A stretch of DNA of 37,618 nt from Pseudomonas sp. GM74 (GTDB lineage Bacteria; Pseudomonadota; Gammaproteobacteria; Pseudomonadales; Pseudomonadaceae), in NCBI RefSeq assembly GCF_000282455.1, contig NZ_AKJG01000078.1:1-37618 (forward strand), written 5' to 3'. Positions 16,182 through 27,665 of the stretch are shown here, in pieces (position 1 is the first letter of the stretch; each line of letters opens with the position of its first letter). The position numbers and the translations under genes are program-made. A model generated the notes under the pieces. It saw only the letters and a program-made list of their open reading frames with translations, searched no databases and was not told the origin of the DNA.

Positions 16182-17396
16182 TCAACCCTTGGTAAGGTCA
16201 ACCAACGGCGTCTGCCGCACCTCAGTCTCCCGCCCGCCCTGAATCTCGCTCACCTGCTTCAGCGCCTTATCCACAGCGGTCTTATCCGCCAGCAAGCCGT
16301 AGCTGATGCGGAACTGCTTCTGCTCCTTCGGCCCAATTATTGGCACCAGGTTCAGTGGCCGCTGATACCGGCGGTTGTAGGAAAAACTCGTTCCCGGCTC
16401 CAACCCCGTGACGTAGCCCTGGCCTTGGGTATCGGTGTTTTTCCACAGGGAGAACACCGGCAGTGTTTGAGTGTTGAAACCGACCGAGACGCCCAGGCTG
16501 CCGGCCCTGTTATGCAGGACGGTCAATGTATCGCCCTTGGCATCGGCGTACGGCACTACGTTGTAAACCGTTTCGTCATAGTCCTTGGTCGGTGCGCGAT
16601 AGGTTTGCCAGTCCGGCAAATCGCCTTTGGCTTTATCGTTGAACGGCGACACCTGTTTCACCGGCGCGGCGAAGCGGGCGCCCTGCTCCAGGAATGGGGT
16701 GCTGAAGTTACTGTGATACAGCGCCTGGTATTCCTTCGGATAATCGCCGTTGTTGGTCAGGGTGTCGTTGAGGGCGAACGCTACGCTGCCGGGCTCGGTG
16801 ACCAATTCGGTCGCGACCGAGAAGTCGACTTTCTTGAAAGCCTGCTCTTTCAGCTCGCCGCGCAGGCTGATGGCGTACGGCGGTTTTTCATCAATGTGCA
16901 GGGTGACTTTGTTGGCCGGGATATTGGCGGCGCGACCGTGCAGGGTCAGCAGTTCGCCGTTGTCGATGCCGGGGTGGCCGACCCATTCGTAGCCGCAGCG
17001 GGTGACCAGTTCATTGAAGCCTTCCAGCCAGCCCAGGCCACCACGGCCGTTGAGCTCGATGAAGGACGGATTGACCACTTCCTTGACTGGCGAATCCCAA
17101 CCCATGCGCACGTTACCGACCGAGGCCTGCAGGACGTTCATGCCGCGAGTTGGAACTACCGAAAGTTTCATCGTGCCGTTATCGATGTCGACGATGCTGA
17201 CGCCTTCCTGCCGACCGCCGTGCAAGGTGCGCAGGGTTACGCTGAAAGGTTTGTCGATTTTTACGCCGAGTTGCTGGCTGGTGATTTGCCAGTTCTGGGC
17301 GGCTTTGTCAGTGTCGAGCAGGACGTAATCCCAAGCCAGGGCTTGGGAGGCCGCGGACAGTGCGCTGAGGGCAGCGAAGAGTTTGAGTGGGGTCAT
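16182..17396 (-). CDS. Periplasmic DUF4432 / aldose 1-epimerase-like protein
   Basis: A 404-residue exported protein. The signal peptide is MTPLKLFAALSALSAASQALA. The mature part has galactose-mutarotase-like features: VVPTRGMNVLQASVGNVRMGWDSP, the central GFNELVTRCGYEWVGHPG and YHSNFSTPFLEQGARF. DUF4432 proteins are predicted to act on sugars, but no substrate is known to me. The ATG at 17396 follows AAAGG. A promoter with a LacI-type operator lies 30-60 bp upstream, which supports sugar-linked expression. It stands alone: convergent with yifB, and 136 bp downstream of the LysR gene on the same strand. Confidence 0.85.
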   Translation of the reverse strand: MTPLKLFAALSALSAASQALAWDYVLLDTDKAAQNWQITSQQLGVKIDKPFSVTLRTLHGGRQEGVSIVDIDNGTMKLSVVPTRGMNVLQASVGNVRMGWDSPVKEVVNPSFIELNGRGGLGWLEGFNELVTRCGYEWVGHPGIDNGELLTLHGRAANIPANKVTLHIDEKPPYAISLRGELKEQAFKKVDFSVATELVTEPGSVAFALNDTLTNNGDYPKEYQALYHSNFSTPFLEQGARFAAPVKQVSPFNDKAKGDLPDWQTYRAPTKDYDETVYNVVPYADAKGDTLTVLHNRAGSLGVSVGFNTQTLPVFSLWKNTDTQGQGYVTGLEPGTSFSYNRRYQRPLNLVPIIGPKEQKQFRISYGLLADKTAVDKALKQVSEIQGGRETEVRQTPLVDLTKG

Positions 17397-17426
17397 GGCA
17401 ATAGCCTTTCTTGGAGTTGTGCCATT

Positions 17427-17455
17427 TTTATAGACTTGATGAAACGTTTCAGCAA
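17427..17455 (-). promoter_or_regulatory. Sigma-70 promoter of the DUF4432 gene
   Basis: On the minus strand: TTGCTG (17455-17450), 17-bp spacer, TATAAA (17432-17427). Predicted start near 17420 gives a leader of about 24 nt. The operator at 17440-17451 overlaps the spacer and the edge of the -35. Confidence 0.75.
17440..17451. promoter_or_regulatory. LacI-family operator (Cra/FruR-like)
   Basis: TGAAACGTTTCA is a perfect 12-bp palindrome with the central CG typical of LacI-family sites. It agrees with the Cra/FruR consensus TGAAWCGTTTCA. It sits between the -35 and -10, where binding would repress. The cognate regulator is not in the window. Confidence 0.75.
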
Positions 17456-17532
17456 GCATAAAAATCGAAACATCGATGGCAAATGCCAAGAAAGACAATT
17501 GCCTGAAGCCGTCATTGCGCCGGCTTCATCGT

Positions 17533-18453
17533 TCAGCTCAGATGCACGACATCCGGCAATTCCATGGCCCGGACTTCGTTTTGCAGAAAGTCGCTGAGCC
17601 GGCGCATGCGCTCGCCGCCTGGCCGGGTTTTCGGCCATACCAGGTAGTAACACTCGCCACTGGCGACGGCGGTCGGCCAAGGCAAACTCAAGCGTCCCTG
17701 GGCGACATCCTCCGCTACCATCAGCAGATCGCCCATGGACACGCCATAACCGCGCGCAGCTGCGATCATGCCCAGTTCCAGGGTATCGAACACCTGTCCG
17801 CCCTTGAGCGACACCTGATCGGCCAGCCCCATTCGCTCCAGCCAGTTGCGCCAGTCGCGGCGGTCCGGCGTGGGGTGCAGCAACTCGCTGTTGTTCAGGC
17901 GCTCGACGTCCCAGGGTTGATCATTAAGCAGGTTGGGCGCGCCGACCGGGATCAATTCCTCGGGGAACAGGTAACTCGCCTCCCAGTCAGGTGGAAAATG
18001 ACCGTTACCCAACAACACGGCGCAGTCGAACGGCTCGTCATTGAAATCCACCGAGTCGACGTCCATCCACGCACTGGTCAATTGCACTTCATTGCCCGGC
18101 TGCAAGTGGCGGAAGCGACTGAGGCGCGCCAGCAACCAGCGCATGGTCAAGGTCGACGGAGCTTTCATGCGCAGGATGTCGTCTTCGGCGCGCAAGGTAT
18201 TGCAGGCGCGCTCCAGGGCGGTGAAGCCTTCACGAATGCCCGGCAACAGCAGACGGGCCGACTCGGTCAGTTGCAGGTTGCGGCCACTGCGGTGAAACAA
18301 GCGGCAGGCAAAATGCTCTTCGAGCGTACGAATATGTCGGCTGACCGCGCTTTGGGTAATCGACAGCTCTTCGGCCGCGCGGGTAAACGAACTGTGCCGC
18401 GCCGCCGCTTCGAATGCGCGCAGTGCATACAAGGGAGGAAGACGACGGGACAT
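17533..18453 (-). CDS. LysR family transcriptional regulator, GcvA-like
   Basis: A 306-residue LysR protein. The winged helix-turn-helix spans residues 5-64 (ALRAFEAAARHSSFTRAAEELSITQSAVSRHIRTLEEHFACRLFHR), followed by a helical linker and the effector-binding domain. STLTMRWLLARLSRF after the linker is typical of the GcvA/AmpR subgroup. The ATG at 18453 follows GGAG. It is divergent from a MATE exporter, with a candidate LysR box in the shared 152-bp gap, so control of the exporter is a reasonable inference. Effector unknown. A weak stem (17505-17511 with 17521-17527) lies after the stop, without a T-run. Confidence 0.9.
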   Translation of the reverse strand: MSRRLPPLYALRAFEAAARHSSFTRAAEELSITQSAVSRHIRTLEEHFACRLFHRSGRNLQLTESARLLLPGIREGFTALERACNTLRAEDDILRMKAPSTLTMRWLLARLSRFRHLQPGNEVQLTSAWMDVDSVDFNDEPFDCAVLLGNGHFPPDWEASYLFPEELIPVGAPNLLNDQPWDVERLNNSELLHPTPDRRDWRNWLERMGLADQVSLKGGQVFDTLELGMIAAARGYGVSMGDLLMVAEDVAQGRLSLPWPTAVASGECYYLVWPKTRPGGERMRRLSDFLQNEVRAMELPDVVHLS

Positions 18454-18504
18454 TGGGAAAGCTCCTACTGCGGGGTTCGCCTACCCTAGCAGAAACTCCC
18501 AATC

Positions 18505-18519
18505 ATGAGTTTGAATCAT
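18505..18519. promoter_or_regulatory. Candidate LysR box between lysR and MATE genes
   Basis: ATGA-N7-TCAT contains the T-N11-A core of LysR sites, and AATCATG is repeated on either side (18501-18507 and 18514-18520). It is 52 bp from the LysR start and 87 bp from the MATE start. Confidence 0.4.
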
Positions 18520-18605
18520 GCTATCCATCCTTTTTATCCCTTTGTGCAAATCTCGCAGAGCGCCGAGAATCGGTGTTTTCCTGTTCCCTTTGATAATCGA
18601 GCGTG

Positions 18606-20009
18606 ATGACCATGCAACATCCAGCACGTACTGAACTCTGGGCCATCCTGCGGCTGGCGGGGCCGCTGATTGCCTCGCAGTTAGCGCACATGCTGATGGT
18701 CCTCACCGACACCCTGATGATGGCGCGCCTGAGTCCCGAGGCACTGGCCGGTGGCGGGCTCGGCGCGGCGACCTATTCGTTCGTGTCGATTTTCTGCATC
18801 GGCGTGATTGCTGCCGTCGGTACATTGGTGGCTATTCGTCAAGGTGCGGGCGACATTCTCGGGGCGACCCGCTTGACCCAAGCCGGGTTGTGGCTGGCAT
18901 GGCTGATGGCGCTGGTCGCCGGTTTGCTGCTGTGGAACCTCAAACCGGTGCTGCTGCTGTTCGGCCAGACCGAAAGCAATGTCCAGATGGCCGGGCAGTT
19001 TTTGATCTTCCTGCCGTTCGCCCTGCCCGGCTACCTGAGCTTCATGGCCCTGCGCGGGTTCACCAGCGCCATTGGCCGTGCGACGCCGGTGATGGTCATC
19101 AGCCTTGGCGGTACGGTCGCCAACTTCTTGCTCAACTATGCGCTGATTACCGGGATGTTCGGCCTGCCAAAATTGGGGCTGGTGGGCATCGGGCTGGTCA
19201 CGGCGATTGTCGCCAACCTGATGGCACTTGCGCTGGCGTGGCACATTCGTCGGCATCCGGCTTATGAGGCCTATCCGCTGCGCCAGGGCCTGTCGCGGCT
19301 GAACCGCCAGTACCTGAAGGAACTATGGCGCCTGGGCCTGCCGATTGGCGGCACCTATGCGGTGGAAGTCGGGCTGTTTGCCTTCGCGGCGCTGTGCATG
19401 GGCACCATGGGCAGCACTCAACTTGGCGCACACCAGATCGCCCTGCAAATCGTTTCGGTGGCGTTCATGGTCCCGGCGGGTATTTCTTATGCGATCACCA
19501 TGCGCATCGGCCAGCACTACGGTGCCGGACAATTGCTGGATGCGCGGCTGGCCGGGCGGGTCGGCATCGCGTTCGGGGCGGCGGCGATGCTGTGTTTCGC
19601 CATGGTCTTCTGGCTATTGCCAAACCAGTTGGTGGGCCTGTTCCTCGACCACAACGACCCGGCGTTTCGCGATGTCATCAACCTGGCCGTGAGCCTGTTG
19701 GCGGTGGCGGCCTGGTTCGAGCTGTTCGACGGCGTGCAAACCATTGCCATGGGTTGCATTCGTGGGCTCAAGGATGCCAAGACCACTTTCCTCGTCGGCC
19801 TGGGTTGCTATTGGCTGATAGGCGCACCGGCGGCGTGGTGGATGGCGTTCCACCTGGACTGGGGGCCAACGGGTGTCTGGTGGGGCCTGGCGCTGGGGCT
19901 GGCGTGTGCGGCGGTGAGCCTGACGCTGGGGTTTGAGTGGAAGATGAAGCGGATGATCAAGCGCGACACGACGTCAGAGCAGCGCTTCGAGATCGCTCAA
20001 CCTGACTGA
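18606..20009 (+). CDS. MATE family multidrug efflux transporter (NorM-like)
   Basis: A membrane protein of about 467 residues with twelve predicted helices in two similar halves. The first half opens ELWAILRLAGPLIASQLAHMLMVLTDTLMMARLSPEALAGGGLG and the second LWRLGLPIGGTYAVEVGLFAFAALCMGTMGSTQLGAHQIALQI. Both carry the MATE hallmark of a helix-break and small residues. It exports cationic drugs or metabolites in exchange for Na+ or H+. The start is unsettled between GTG 18603, ATG 18606 and ATG 18612; no strong ribosome site decides it. A REP element begins 4 bp after the stop. Confidence 0.92.
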   Translation: MTMQHPARTELWAILRLAGPLIASQLAHMLMVLTDTLMMARLSPEALAGGGLGAATYSFVSIFCIGVIAAVGTLVAIRQGAGDILGATRLTQAGLWLAWLMALVAGLLLWNLKPVLLLFGQTESNVQMAGQFLIFLPFALPGYLSFMALRGFTSAIGRATPVMVISLGGTVANFLLNYALITGMFGLPKLGLVGIGLVTAIVANLMALALAWHIRRHPAYEAYPLRQGLSRLNRQYLKELWRLGLPIGGTYAVEVGLFAFAALCMGTMGSTQLGAHQIALQIVSVAFMVPAGISYAITMRIGQHYGAGQLLDARLAGRVGIAFGAAAMLCFAMVFWLLPNQLVGLFLDHNDPAFRDVINLAVSLLAVAAWFELFDGVQTIAMGCIRGLKDAKTTFLVGLGCYWLIGAPAAWWMAFHLDWGPTGVWWGLALGLACAAVSLTLGFEWKMKRMIKRDTTSEQRFEIAQPD

Positions 20010-20013
20010 GATC

Positions 20014-20118
20014 CCTTGTAGGAGCGAGCCTGCTCGCGATAAACCCGAGAACGCCGCGGGGCACCTGCCAACCAGCGTTATCGTTGACGACCATCGCGAG
20101 CAAGCTCGCTCCTACAGG
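20014..20118. repeat. REP-type inverted repeat, GTAGGAGCGAGC family
   Basis: CCTTGTAGGAGCGAGCCTGCTCGCGAT and the facing ATCGCGAGCAAGCTCGCTCCTACAGG enclose a spacer close to that of the repeat at 1-156. It lies between the MATE stop and the end of the convergent EAL gene. Confidence 0.9.
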
Positions 20119-20144
20119 ATTCCGTGGCAACCAATTACTCGTGA

Positions 20145-21818
20145 TCAGTTCACGACTTCCAGCATCGGCTGCTGGCTGGAGCCGATCGTCAGGTACTCCA
20201 CCAGCTCGGCCAGCGGCAATGGCTTGCTGATCAAATACCCCTGCACCTGATCGCATTCAAACCCGCGCAGCAGATCCAGTTGCTCCGGCGTTTCCACGCC
20301 TTCTGCGACCACCTCGAGGTTGAGGTTGTGCGCCAGGTTGATCATCGCGTGGACCAGCTTGCGGTTTTCCTCACGCTGCTCCATGCCGCCGACAAAGCTC
20401 TTGTCGATCTTCAGCAAAGTGATCGGCAGGCTGTTGAGGTGCACGAACGACGAGAACCCGGTGCCGAAGTCGTCGAGGGAGAAGCGCACACCAAGGCGCC
20501 CGAGGGCGTCCATGGTCTGCTGGACCAGATCGCTGCGGCGCATCACTGCGGTTTCGGTCAGTTCGAACTCCAGCCACTGCGCCTCGACACCGCGCTCGGC
20601 AATCAGGCGACTGAGGGTCGACAGCAACTGGCTGTCCTGGAACTGTCGGAACGACAGGTTGATCGCCATGTGCAATGGCGGCAAGCCAAGTTCAAGCAAT
20701 GCCTGCATGTCGCGCAAGGCCCGGGAAATCACCCAGTAGCCCAACGGTACGATCAGACCGCTTTGCTCAGCCAGCGGCACAAACTCGCTCGGCGGCAACA
20801 AGCCGCGCTCGGCATGCCGCCAGCGCACCAACGCTTCGAGGCCGACGATTTGCCCGTCTTCGAGGTTCAGCCGCGGCTGGTAGTGCAATTCCAGCTCATC
20901 GCGGCGCAACGCCCGGCGCAGCTCGGTTTCCAGGTCGGCGATGCTGCGGGCATTGCGGTTGATGCGCTCGTTGAAAATGTGAAAGGTGCAGCCCTGGGTG
21001 CTTTTGGCCTGTTGCATGGCGATGTGCGCATGCCACATCAGCGGGTCCGCACCGGCCTGGGCCCGGGCGTGGGCGATGCCCAGGCTGGAGCCGATCAGCA
21101 GGCTTTCACCATCGACCCAATAAGGCTCGGCCAGCGCTTCGCTGATGCGCTCGGCCATCCACTCGGCACGCTGGGGCGCACGACGGGTGTCGATCAGCAG
21201 AGCGAATTCATCACTGCCCAGGCGCGCCAGCTGATCGCCGGCCTCAAGCTGATTCTTGAGCCGCGCCACCACTTGCAGGATCAGGCGGTCACCGGCCTGA
21301 TGGCCAAGGGAGTCGTTGGCATAGCGGAAGTTGTCGAGGTCGAGATGACCGAGGGCCAGGCCACGACCGTCGTTTTCCGCCAGGCGCGCCGTCAGCAGGG
21401 TCTGGAAACCCTGGCGGTTGGCGATGCCGGTCAGAGGATCTTGCTCGGCCAGGCGTTGCAGGGTGTTTTCCAGAACGCCACGTTCGCGCACATGGCGCAG
21501 GCAACGGCGCAACATGCCGGGATCGAGCAGGTCGCGCACCAGCCAGTCACTCACGCCGTCGGGCGGGGTCAGCGGCTCATGGTCGAGCAACAACACCGTC
21601 GGCAGGCTGCAACGGCCCGGCGCCGGTTGAAGTTGCGGGATGGTCAATAACACCGCGCTGCGGTTGTCATCGAACAGGCTGCTGACCGACTCCCAACTCG
21701 GCGCGCTGATGAGCACGGCCGAGCTCCCCATAGGAGCCAGACACTCGCGTAACAACGCTGCCCACGCTGGCTCTTCGGCCAGTAGCAGCAAACGCAAGGG
21801 TTCGACAGGCGTAGACAA
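20145..21818 (-). CDS. Cyclic-di-GMP phosphodiesterase with degenerate GGDEF (ProE-like)
   Basis: A 557-residue protein with three parts. Residues 1-110 look like a receiver domain without the phospho-acceptor Asp. Residues 120-285 are GGDEF, and 295-545 are EAL. The GGDEF signature is GSDEF (201-205), so diguanylate cyclase activity is doubtful. The EAL site is complete: E328 in EALVRW, N387 in NLS, E419-T-E-T, DDFGTGFSS (449-457), K470, EGVET (506-510) and QGYLISKPLP. It is thus probably a c-di-GMP phosphodiesterase. The position between MATE and rep matches P. aeruginosa ProE (from memory). The start is TTG 21818, with GGGAG 5 nt upstream. Confidence 0.9.
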   Translation of the reverse strand: MSTPVEPLRLLLLAEEPAWAALLRECLAPMGSSAVLISAPSWESVSSLFDDNRSAVLLTIPQLQPAPGRCSLPTVLLLDHEPLTPPDGVSDWLVRDLLDPGMLRRCLRHVRERGVLENTLQRLAEQDPLTGIANRQGFQTLLTARLAENDGRGLALGHLDLDNFRYANDSLGHQAGDRLILQVVARLKNQLEAGDQLARLGSDEFALLIDTRRAPQRAEWMAERISEALAEPYWVDGESLLIGSSLGIAHARAQAGADPLMWHAHIAMQQAKSTQGCTFHIFNERINRNARSIADLETELRRALRRDELELHYQPRLNLEDGQIVGLEALVRWRHAERGLLPPSEFVPLAEQSGLIVPLGYWVISRALRDMQALLELGLPPLHMAINLSFRQFQDSQLLSTLSRLIAERGVEAQWLEFELTETAVMRRSDLVQQTMDALGRLGVRFSLDDFGTGFSSFVHLNSLPITLLKIDKSFVGGMEQREENRKLVHAMINLAHNLNLEVVAEGVETPEQLDLLRGFECDQVQGYLISKPLPLAELVEYLTIGSSQQPMLEVVN

Positions 21819-22081
21819 GCTAGCTCCCTAGACTCTGCAAAGATGTAGGCGACGGGCATTATGCCGTTCCGATGACCAATGACAATGACATCAGTGAGCA
21901 AAACCAGCCCTTTGTATCCGCAATTACGAACATTAGCCGCAAATTCGTTGCGCATCCTGCGTGAAAGTAACAAAACCGGCAATTACAGATAGCGTGGTAC
22001 GTCACAAGTCGGACAGAGCAGCACAATTCGCTGAGCCTGTTAAAATGCCGGCCCATTTTGTGACTGACTCCTGAATTACGT

Positions 22082-24719
<2,638 letters not shown>

Positions 24720-24737
24720 GCAAGCAACACCATCGAA

Positions 24738-24832
24738 CCTGTGGGAGCGGGCTTGCCCGCGATGAGGCCATAACATTCAACGTTGATGTTGGCTGATACA
24801 CCGCCATCGCGGGCAAGCCCGCTCCCACAGGG
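24738..24832. repeat. REP-type inverted repeat, TGTGGGAGCGGGCTTGCC family
   Basis: CCTGTGGGAGCGGGCTTGCC...CGCGAT and its facing copy enclose about 40 nt. It lies between the convergent ends of xpt and the acetyl-CoA hydrolase gene, whose stop codon (24834-24836) starts 2 bp beyond the arm. Confidence 0.92.
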
Positions 24833-24833
24833 A

Positions 24834-26771
24834 TCACCTGTTTAGCTGAGTTTGCGCGGTGGCTTTCAGGCCGGCCAGCAGCAACCGCTGATACAAGTCC
24901 TCCTTCAGCCCCTCCGGGTTGGCCAGTTGCATGCGCTCCAGATGCTCCGGAAACGCTGCTGCCTCCGGCGCATCCAGCGCTGCCTTGCCCAACTCCAGTA
25001 CCTCGCTCAGCTTGAACTTGCTCTTGAGCCAGTTCAGCGCCCGCAACAGATCACGCTCGACCTCGGTGAAATCACATCCCAGCGGATACTCCGGAAACAG
25101 CTGTGGATGCCGTGCCTGAATCGCCTGCAAACGCTGCGGACTGTTATCGGTAAAGCGCGGATCGAGACGGAAGTCCTTCGGCAACTTGCCGACCTTCTGC
25201 GCCTGCTCGATCAACCCCTGCTGAAAGCGTGAATCACTGATATTGAGCAACGCCTCGATCACTGCCGCATCGGTCTTGCCGCGCAGATCGGCAATGCCGT
25301 ACTCAGTCACCACAACATCGCGCAGGTGTCGGGGGATCGTGCAGTGGCCGTATTCCCAGACAATGTTCGAGCTGACGTCGCCGCCGGATTCGCGCCAGCT
25401 GCGCAACAGCAACACCGAGCGCGCGCCTTGCAACGCATGGCCCTGCACCACGAAGTTGTATTGCCCGCCTACGCCGCTGAGCACACGCCCGTCCTCAAGC
25501 TGATCCGCCACCGCGGCACCGAGCAAGGTCACGGTGAACGCGGTGTTGATGAACCGCGCATCCAGGCGCTGCAAGCGCTTGAGTTCTTCCTGGCCGTAGA
25601 GCTCGTTGATGTAGCTGATGCGGGTCATGTTGAATGCAAGCCGGTTGTTTTGCGGCAACTCGCGCAGGCGTTCGTAGAAGCTGCGTGGACCGAGGAAGAA
25701 ACCGCCGTGCACCGAAATGCCATCGGATTGCGCAGTCTCGTCGAGGGTGCCGGCATTCGCCTGCTGTTGGGTCGTCACGTCCGGGTAGACCTTGCGCCGC
25801 ACGATCCCGGCATCCGCCAGCACCAGCAAGCCGTTGACGAACATTTCGCTGCAGCCATACAGGCCTTTGGCGAAGGGGCCGATGCCGCCTTCGCGCTCGA
25901 TCAGTTGCGTCCAGTGGCTGAGGTTTACGTCTGCCAGCAAAGCCCTGTATCCGTCGTTGTCGGCTTGCCGCGCCAGCAGCGCCGCCGTCAGCGCATCGCC
26001 CATGGAACCGATGCCGATCTGCAAGGTGCCGCCGTCACGCACCAGGGTGCTGGCGTGCAGGCCGATGAAGTGGTCCTGACACCCCACCGGCATGTTCGGC
26101 GTGGAGAACAGCGTGGTGTTGTCCTTCTCATCGATCAACAGGTCAAAGGTGTCGATGCCGAGTTCAGCATCGCCGGGCATGTAGGGCAGATCGTTGTGCA
26201 CCTGGCCGACCATCAGGATGGTTTCTCCGGCGGCGCGGCGCCTGGCGATCATCGGCAACAGGTCGAGGGTGATGTCCGGGTTGCAGCTCAGGCTCAAGCG
26301 GTCGAGATGCTCGGCATGGCTGGCCACCAGTTGCGCTACCAGATTCAATCCGGCGGCATTGATGTCCCGCGCCGCATGGCTGTAATTGCTGCTGACGTAA
26401 TCCTGTTGCGCCGTGGCACTGTTGAGCAGGCTGCCGGGCTGCATGAAGAACTGCTGGATGTGGATGTTGCCGGGCAAACTATCGCGGCGTAGGTCGGCGA
26501 GAAATTCCAGCTCGGAATAATCGCCGAACACCCGTTCGATAAAGGGTTCGAGGAAGCGCTTTTGCAAACCATCGCCCAAGGGCGGGCGCCCCAGGCACAA
26601 CGCGGTGTAGATGGTCAGCCGCCGCTCGGGCAACTGTGCAATTCGTCGATACAGCGCGTTGACGAAGTGATTGGGTTTGCCCAGGCCCAGGGGCAAGCCC
26701 ATATGAATGTGGACCGGCAACCGCGCCAGTACGTCATCGACCGCCTGCTCGATAGAACACAACTGCACCAT
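24834..26771 (-). CDS. Acetyl-CoA hydrolase/transferase family protein
   Basis: A 645-residue CoA-transferase-fold protein. The N-terminal half (LARLPVHIHMGLPLGLGKPNHFVNALYRRI) is followed by the conserved GIGSMGDALTAALL and GLYGCSEMFVNG segments. The C-terminal domain has GVGGQYNFVVQGHALQGARSVLLLRS and VVTEYGIADLRGKTDAAVIEALLNI, diagnostic of the acetyl-CoA hydrolase/transferase C-terminal family. It is longer than the common 500-residue members. The acyl-CoA substrate cannot be read. Start is ATG 26771 with GGAGG 6 nt upstream. The stop falls in sequence flanking the REP at 24738-24832, so insertion may have changed the C-terminus. Confidence 0.88.
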   Translation of the reverse strand: MVQLCSIEQAVDDVLARLPVHIHMGLPLGLGKPNHFVNALYRRIAQLPERRLTIYTALCLGRPPLGDGLQKRFLEPFIERVFGDYSELEFLADLRRDSLPGNIHIQQFFMQPGSLLNSATAQQDYVSSNYSHAARDINAAGLNLVAQLVASHAEHLDRLSLSCNPDITLDLLPMIARRRAAGETILMVGQVHNDLPYMPGDAELGIDTFDLLIDEKDNTTLFSTPNMPVGCQDHFIGLHASTLVRDGGTLQIGIGSMGDALTAALLARQADNDGYRALLADVNLSHWTQLIEREGGIGPFAKGLYGCSEMFVNGLLVLADAGIVRRKVYPDVTTQQQANAGTLDETAQSDGISVHGGFFLGPRSFYERLRELPQNNRLAFNMTRISYINELYGQEELKRLQRLDARFINTAFTVTLLGAAVADQLEDGRVLSGVGGQYNFVVQGHALQGARSVLLLRSWRESGGDVSSNIVWEYGHCTIPRHLRDVVVTEYGIADLRGKTDAAVIEALLNISDSRFQQGLIEQAQKVGKLPKDFRLDPRFTDNSPQRLQAIQARHPQLFPEYPLGCDFTEVERDLLRALNWLKSKFKLSEVLELGKAALDAPEAAAFPEHLERMQLANPEGLKEDLYQRLLLAGLKATAQTQLNR

Positions 26772-26874
26772 CGGATCCTCCCTCATATTCCATGAATTGG
26801 GGTTGGACCGAGCTTGCCGGGTCTTGGCTGCAAAAAACAGCCTCAGACGCCAAATCATGCCAGCACCGACGATC

Positions 26875-26984
26875 CTTTGTGGGAGCGGGCTTGCTCGCGA
26901 AGAGGCCGTGTCAGCCGCCATCAATGTTGACTGACACACCGCTTTCGTCGGAACGCCGCCCGGAGCAAGCCCGCTCCCACAAGG
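26875..26984. repeat. Asymmetric REP-type inverted repeat
   Basis: TTTGTGGGAGCGGGCTTGCTCGCGAA faces GGAGCAAGCCCGCTCCCACAAGG. The right arm has lost the CGCGA box and instead carries GTCGGAACGCCGCCCGG (about 26948-26964). It lies between the acetyl-CoA hydrolase start and the cytochrome c5 terminator. Confidence 0.85.
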
Positions 26985-27019
26985 GCTCTTCATTGTCTTC
27001 AGGACAAAACCGCAGGCAC

Positions 27020-27045
27020 AAAAAAGCCGCTCGTAAGCGGCTTTT
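27020..27045 (-). terminator. Intrinsic terminator of the cytochrome c5 gene
   Basis: AAAAGCCGC and GCGGCTTTT form a 9-bp stem with a 6-nt loop. On the minus strand the 3' side runs into TTTTTT. It lies 15 bp after the cytochrome stop. Confidence 0.9.
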
Positions 27046-27060
27046 CGCTGAAAACGGGGC

Positions 27061-27495
27061 TTATTTCAGGCCGGACATCTTCTGGATGGCGCCTTTGAGC
27101 TCTGGATCGGAGCAATCGGCGCAGGTGCCTTTTGGCGGCATCGAGTTGATGCCGGAGATCGCCTTGGCGAGCAGGCCGTCAACACCACCTTCTTTCTTGG
27201 CACGCTCGCCCCAAGCAGCGGCATCACCGACTTTCGGCGCGCCCAACAGGCCTGAGCCGTGGCAAGCATTGCAATGTTTTGCAATCACTTCATCCGGGGT
27301 TTTCGCACCACCACCGCCGCCGGCGGAAGCGGCCACTTCCATGCCCTTGCACTCTTTACCCTGAACACAAACCTGGCCGACTGGCTCAAGGCGTTTGGCA
27401 ATATCGTCGTTGGTCGCAGCCTGAGTGCTGACACTGACAGCCCATAGGGCCAATACGGTTGCTGGTGCAGCCAGCATTTTCATAATTAGGTTCAC
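27061..27495 (-). CDS. cycB: Cytochrome c5 family protein
   Basis: A 144-residue periplasmic mono-haem cytochrome. The signal peptide (MNLIMKMLAAPATVLALWAVSVSTQA) is followed by an unusual segment with two extra cysteines (CVQGKEC) and a glycine run. The haem site is C75-NA-C78-H79, and the likely axial methionine is M119 (GINSMPPKG). A CADC pair (125-128) is typical of c5 proteins. It carries electrons in respiration. The start is GTG 27495, with GAGGG 7 nt upstream; ATG 27483 lacks a site at proper distance. Single-gene unit with its own terminator. The symbol follows P. aeruginosa usage. Confidence 0.9.
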   Translation of the reverse strand: MNLIMKMLAAPATVLALWAVSVSTQAATNDDIAKRLEPVGQVCVQGKECKGMEVAASAGGGGGAKTPDEVIAKHCNACHGSGLLGAPKVGDAAAWGERAKKEGGVDGLLAKAISGINSMPPKGTCADCSDPELKGAIQKMSGLK

Positions 27496-27618
27496 GCGTT
27501 CACCCTCAATGGTGGCTAGTCACGCCTACGGCCACGGTTCGCAGGCGGGCGCAAGTATAGCGGTAAGCCCGTCGCACTGAAACAACCCCAAAGTCGGAGG
27601 GGTCTTAGGCCGCGACGG

Positions 27619-27658
27619 AAAAACAGCCCGGGCGCCTCTGCGATGCTGGCAGGACGCC
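27619..27658 (-). terminator. Probable terminator of pauR
   Basis: On the minus strand a hairpin (outer GGCG/CGCC, inner CTGC/GCAG, 7-nt loop) is followed after CGGGCTG by TTTTT. It begins 8 bp after the pauR stop. The stem has internal mismatches. Confidence 0.45.
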
Positions 27659-27665
27659 TCTTTTC

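Noticed and set aside
17505..17527. Stem GAAGCCG/CGGCTTC as a terminator after the LysR gene
   Set aside because: The 7-bp stem has a 9-nt loop and no T-run on either strand.
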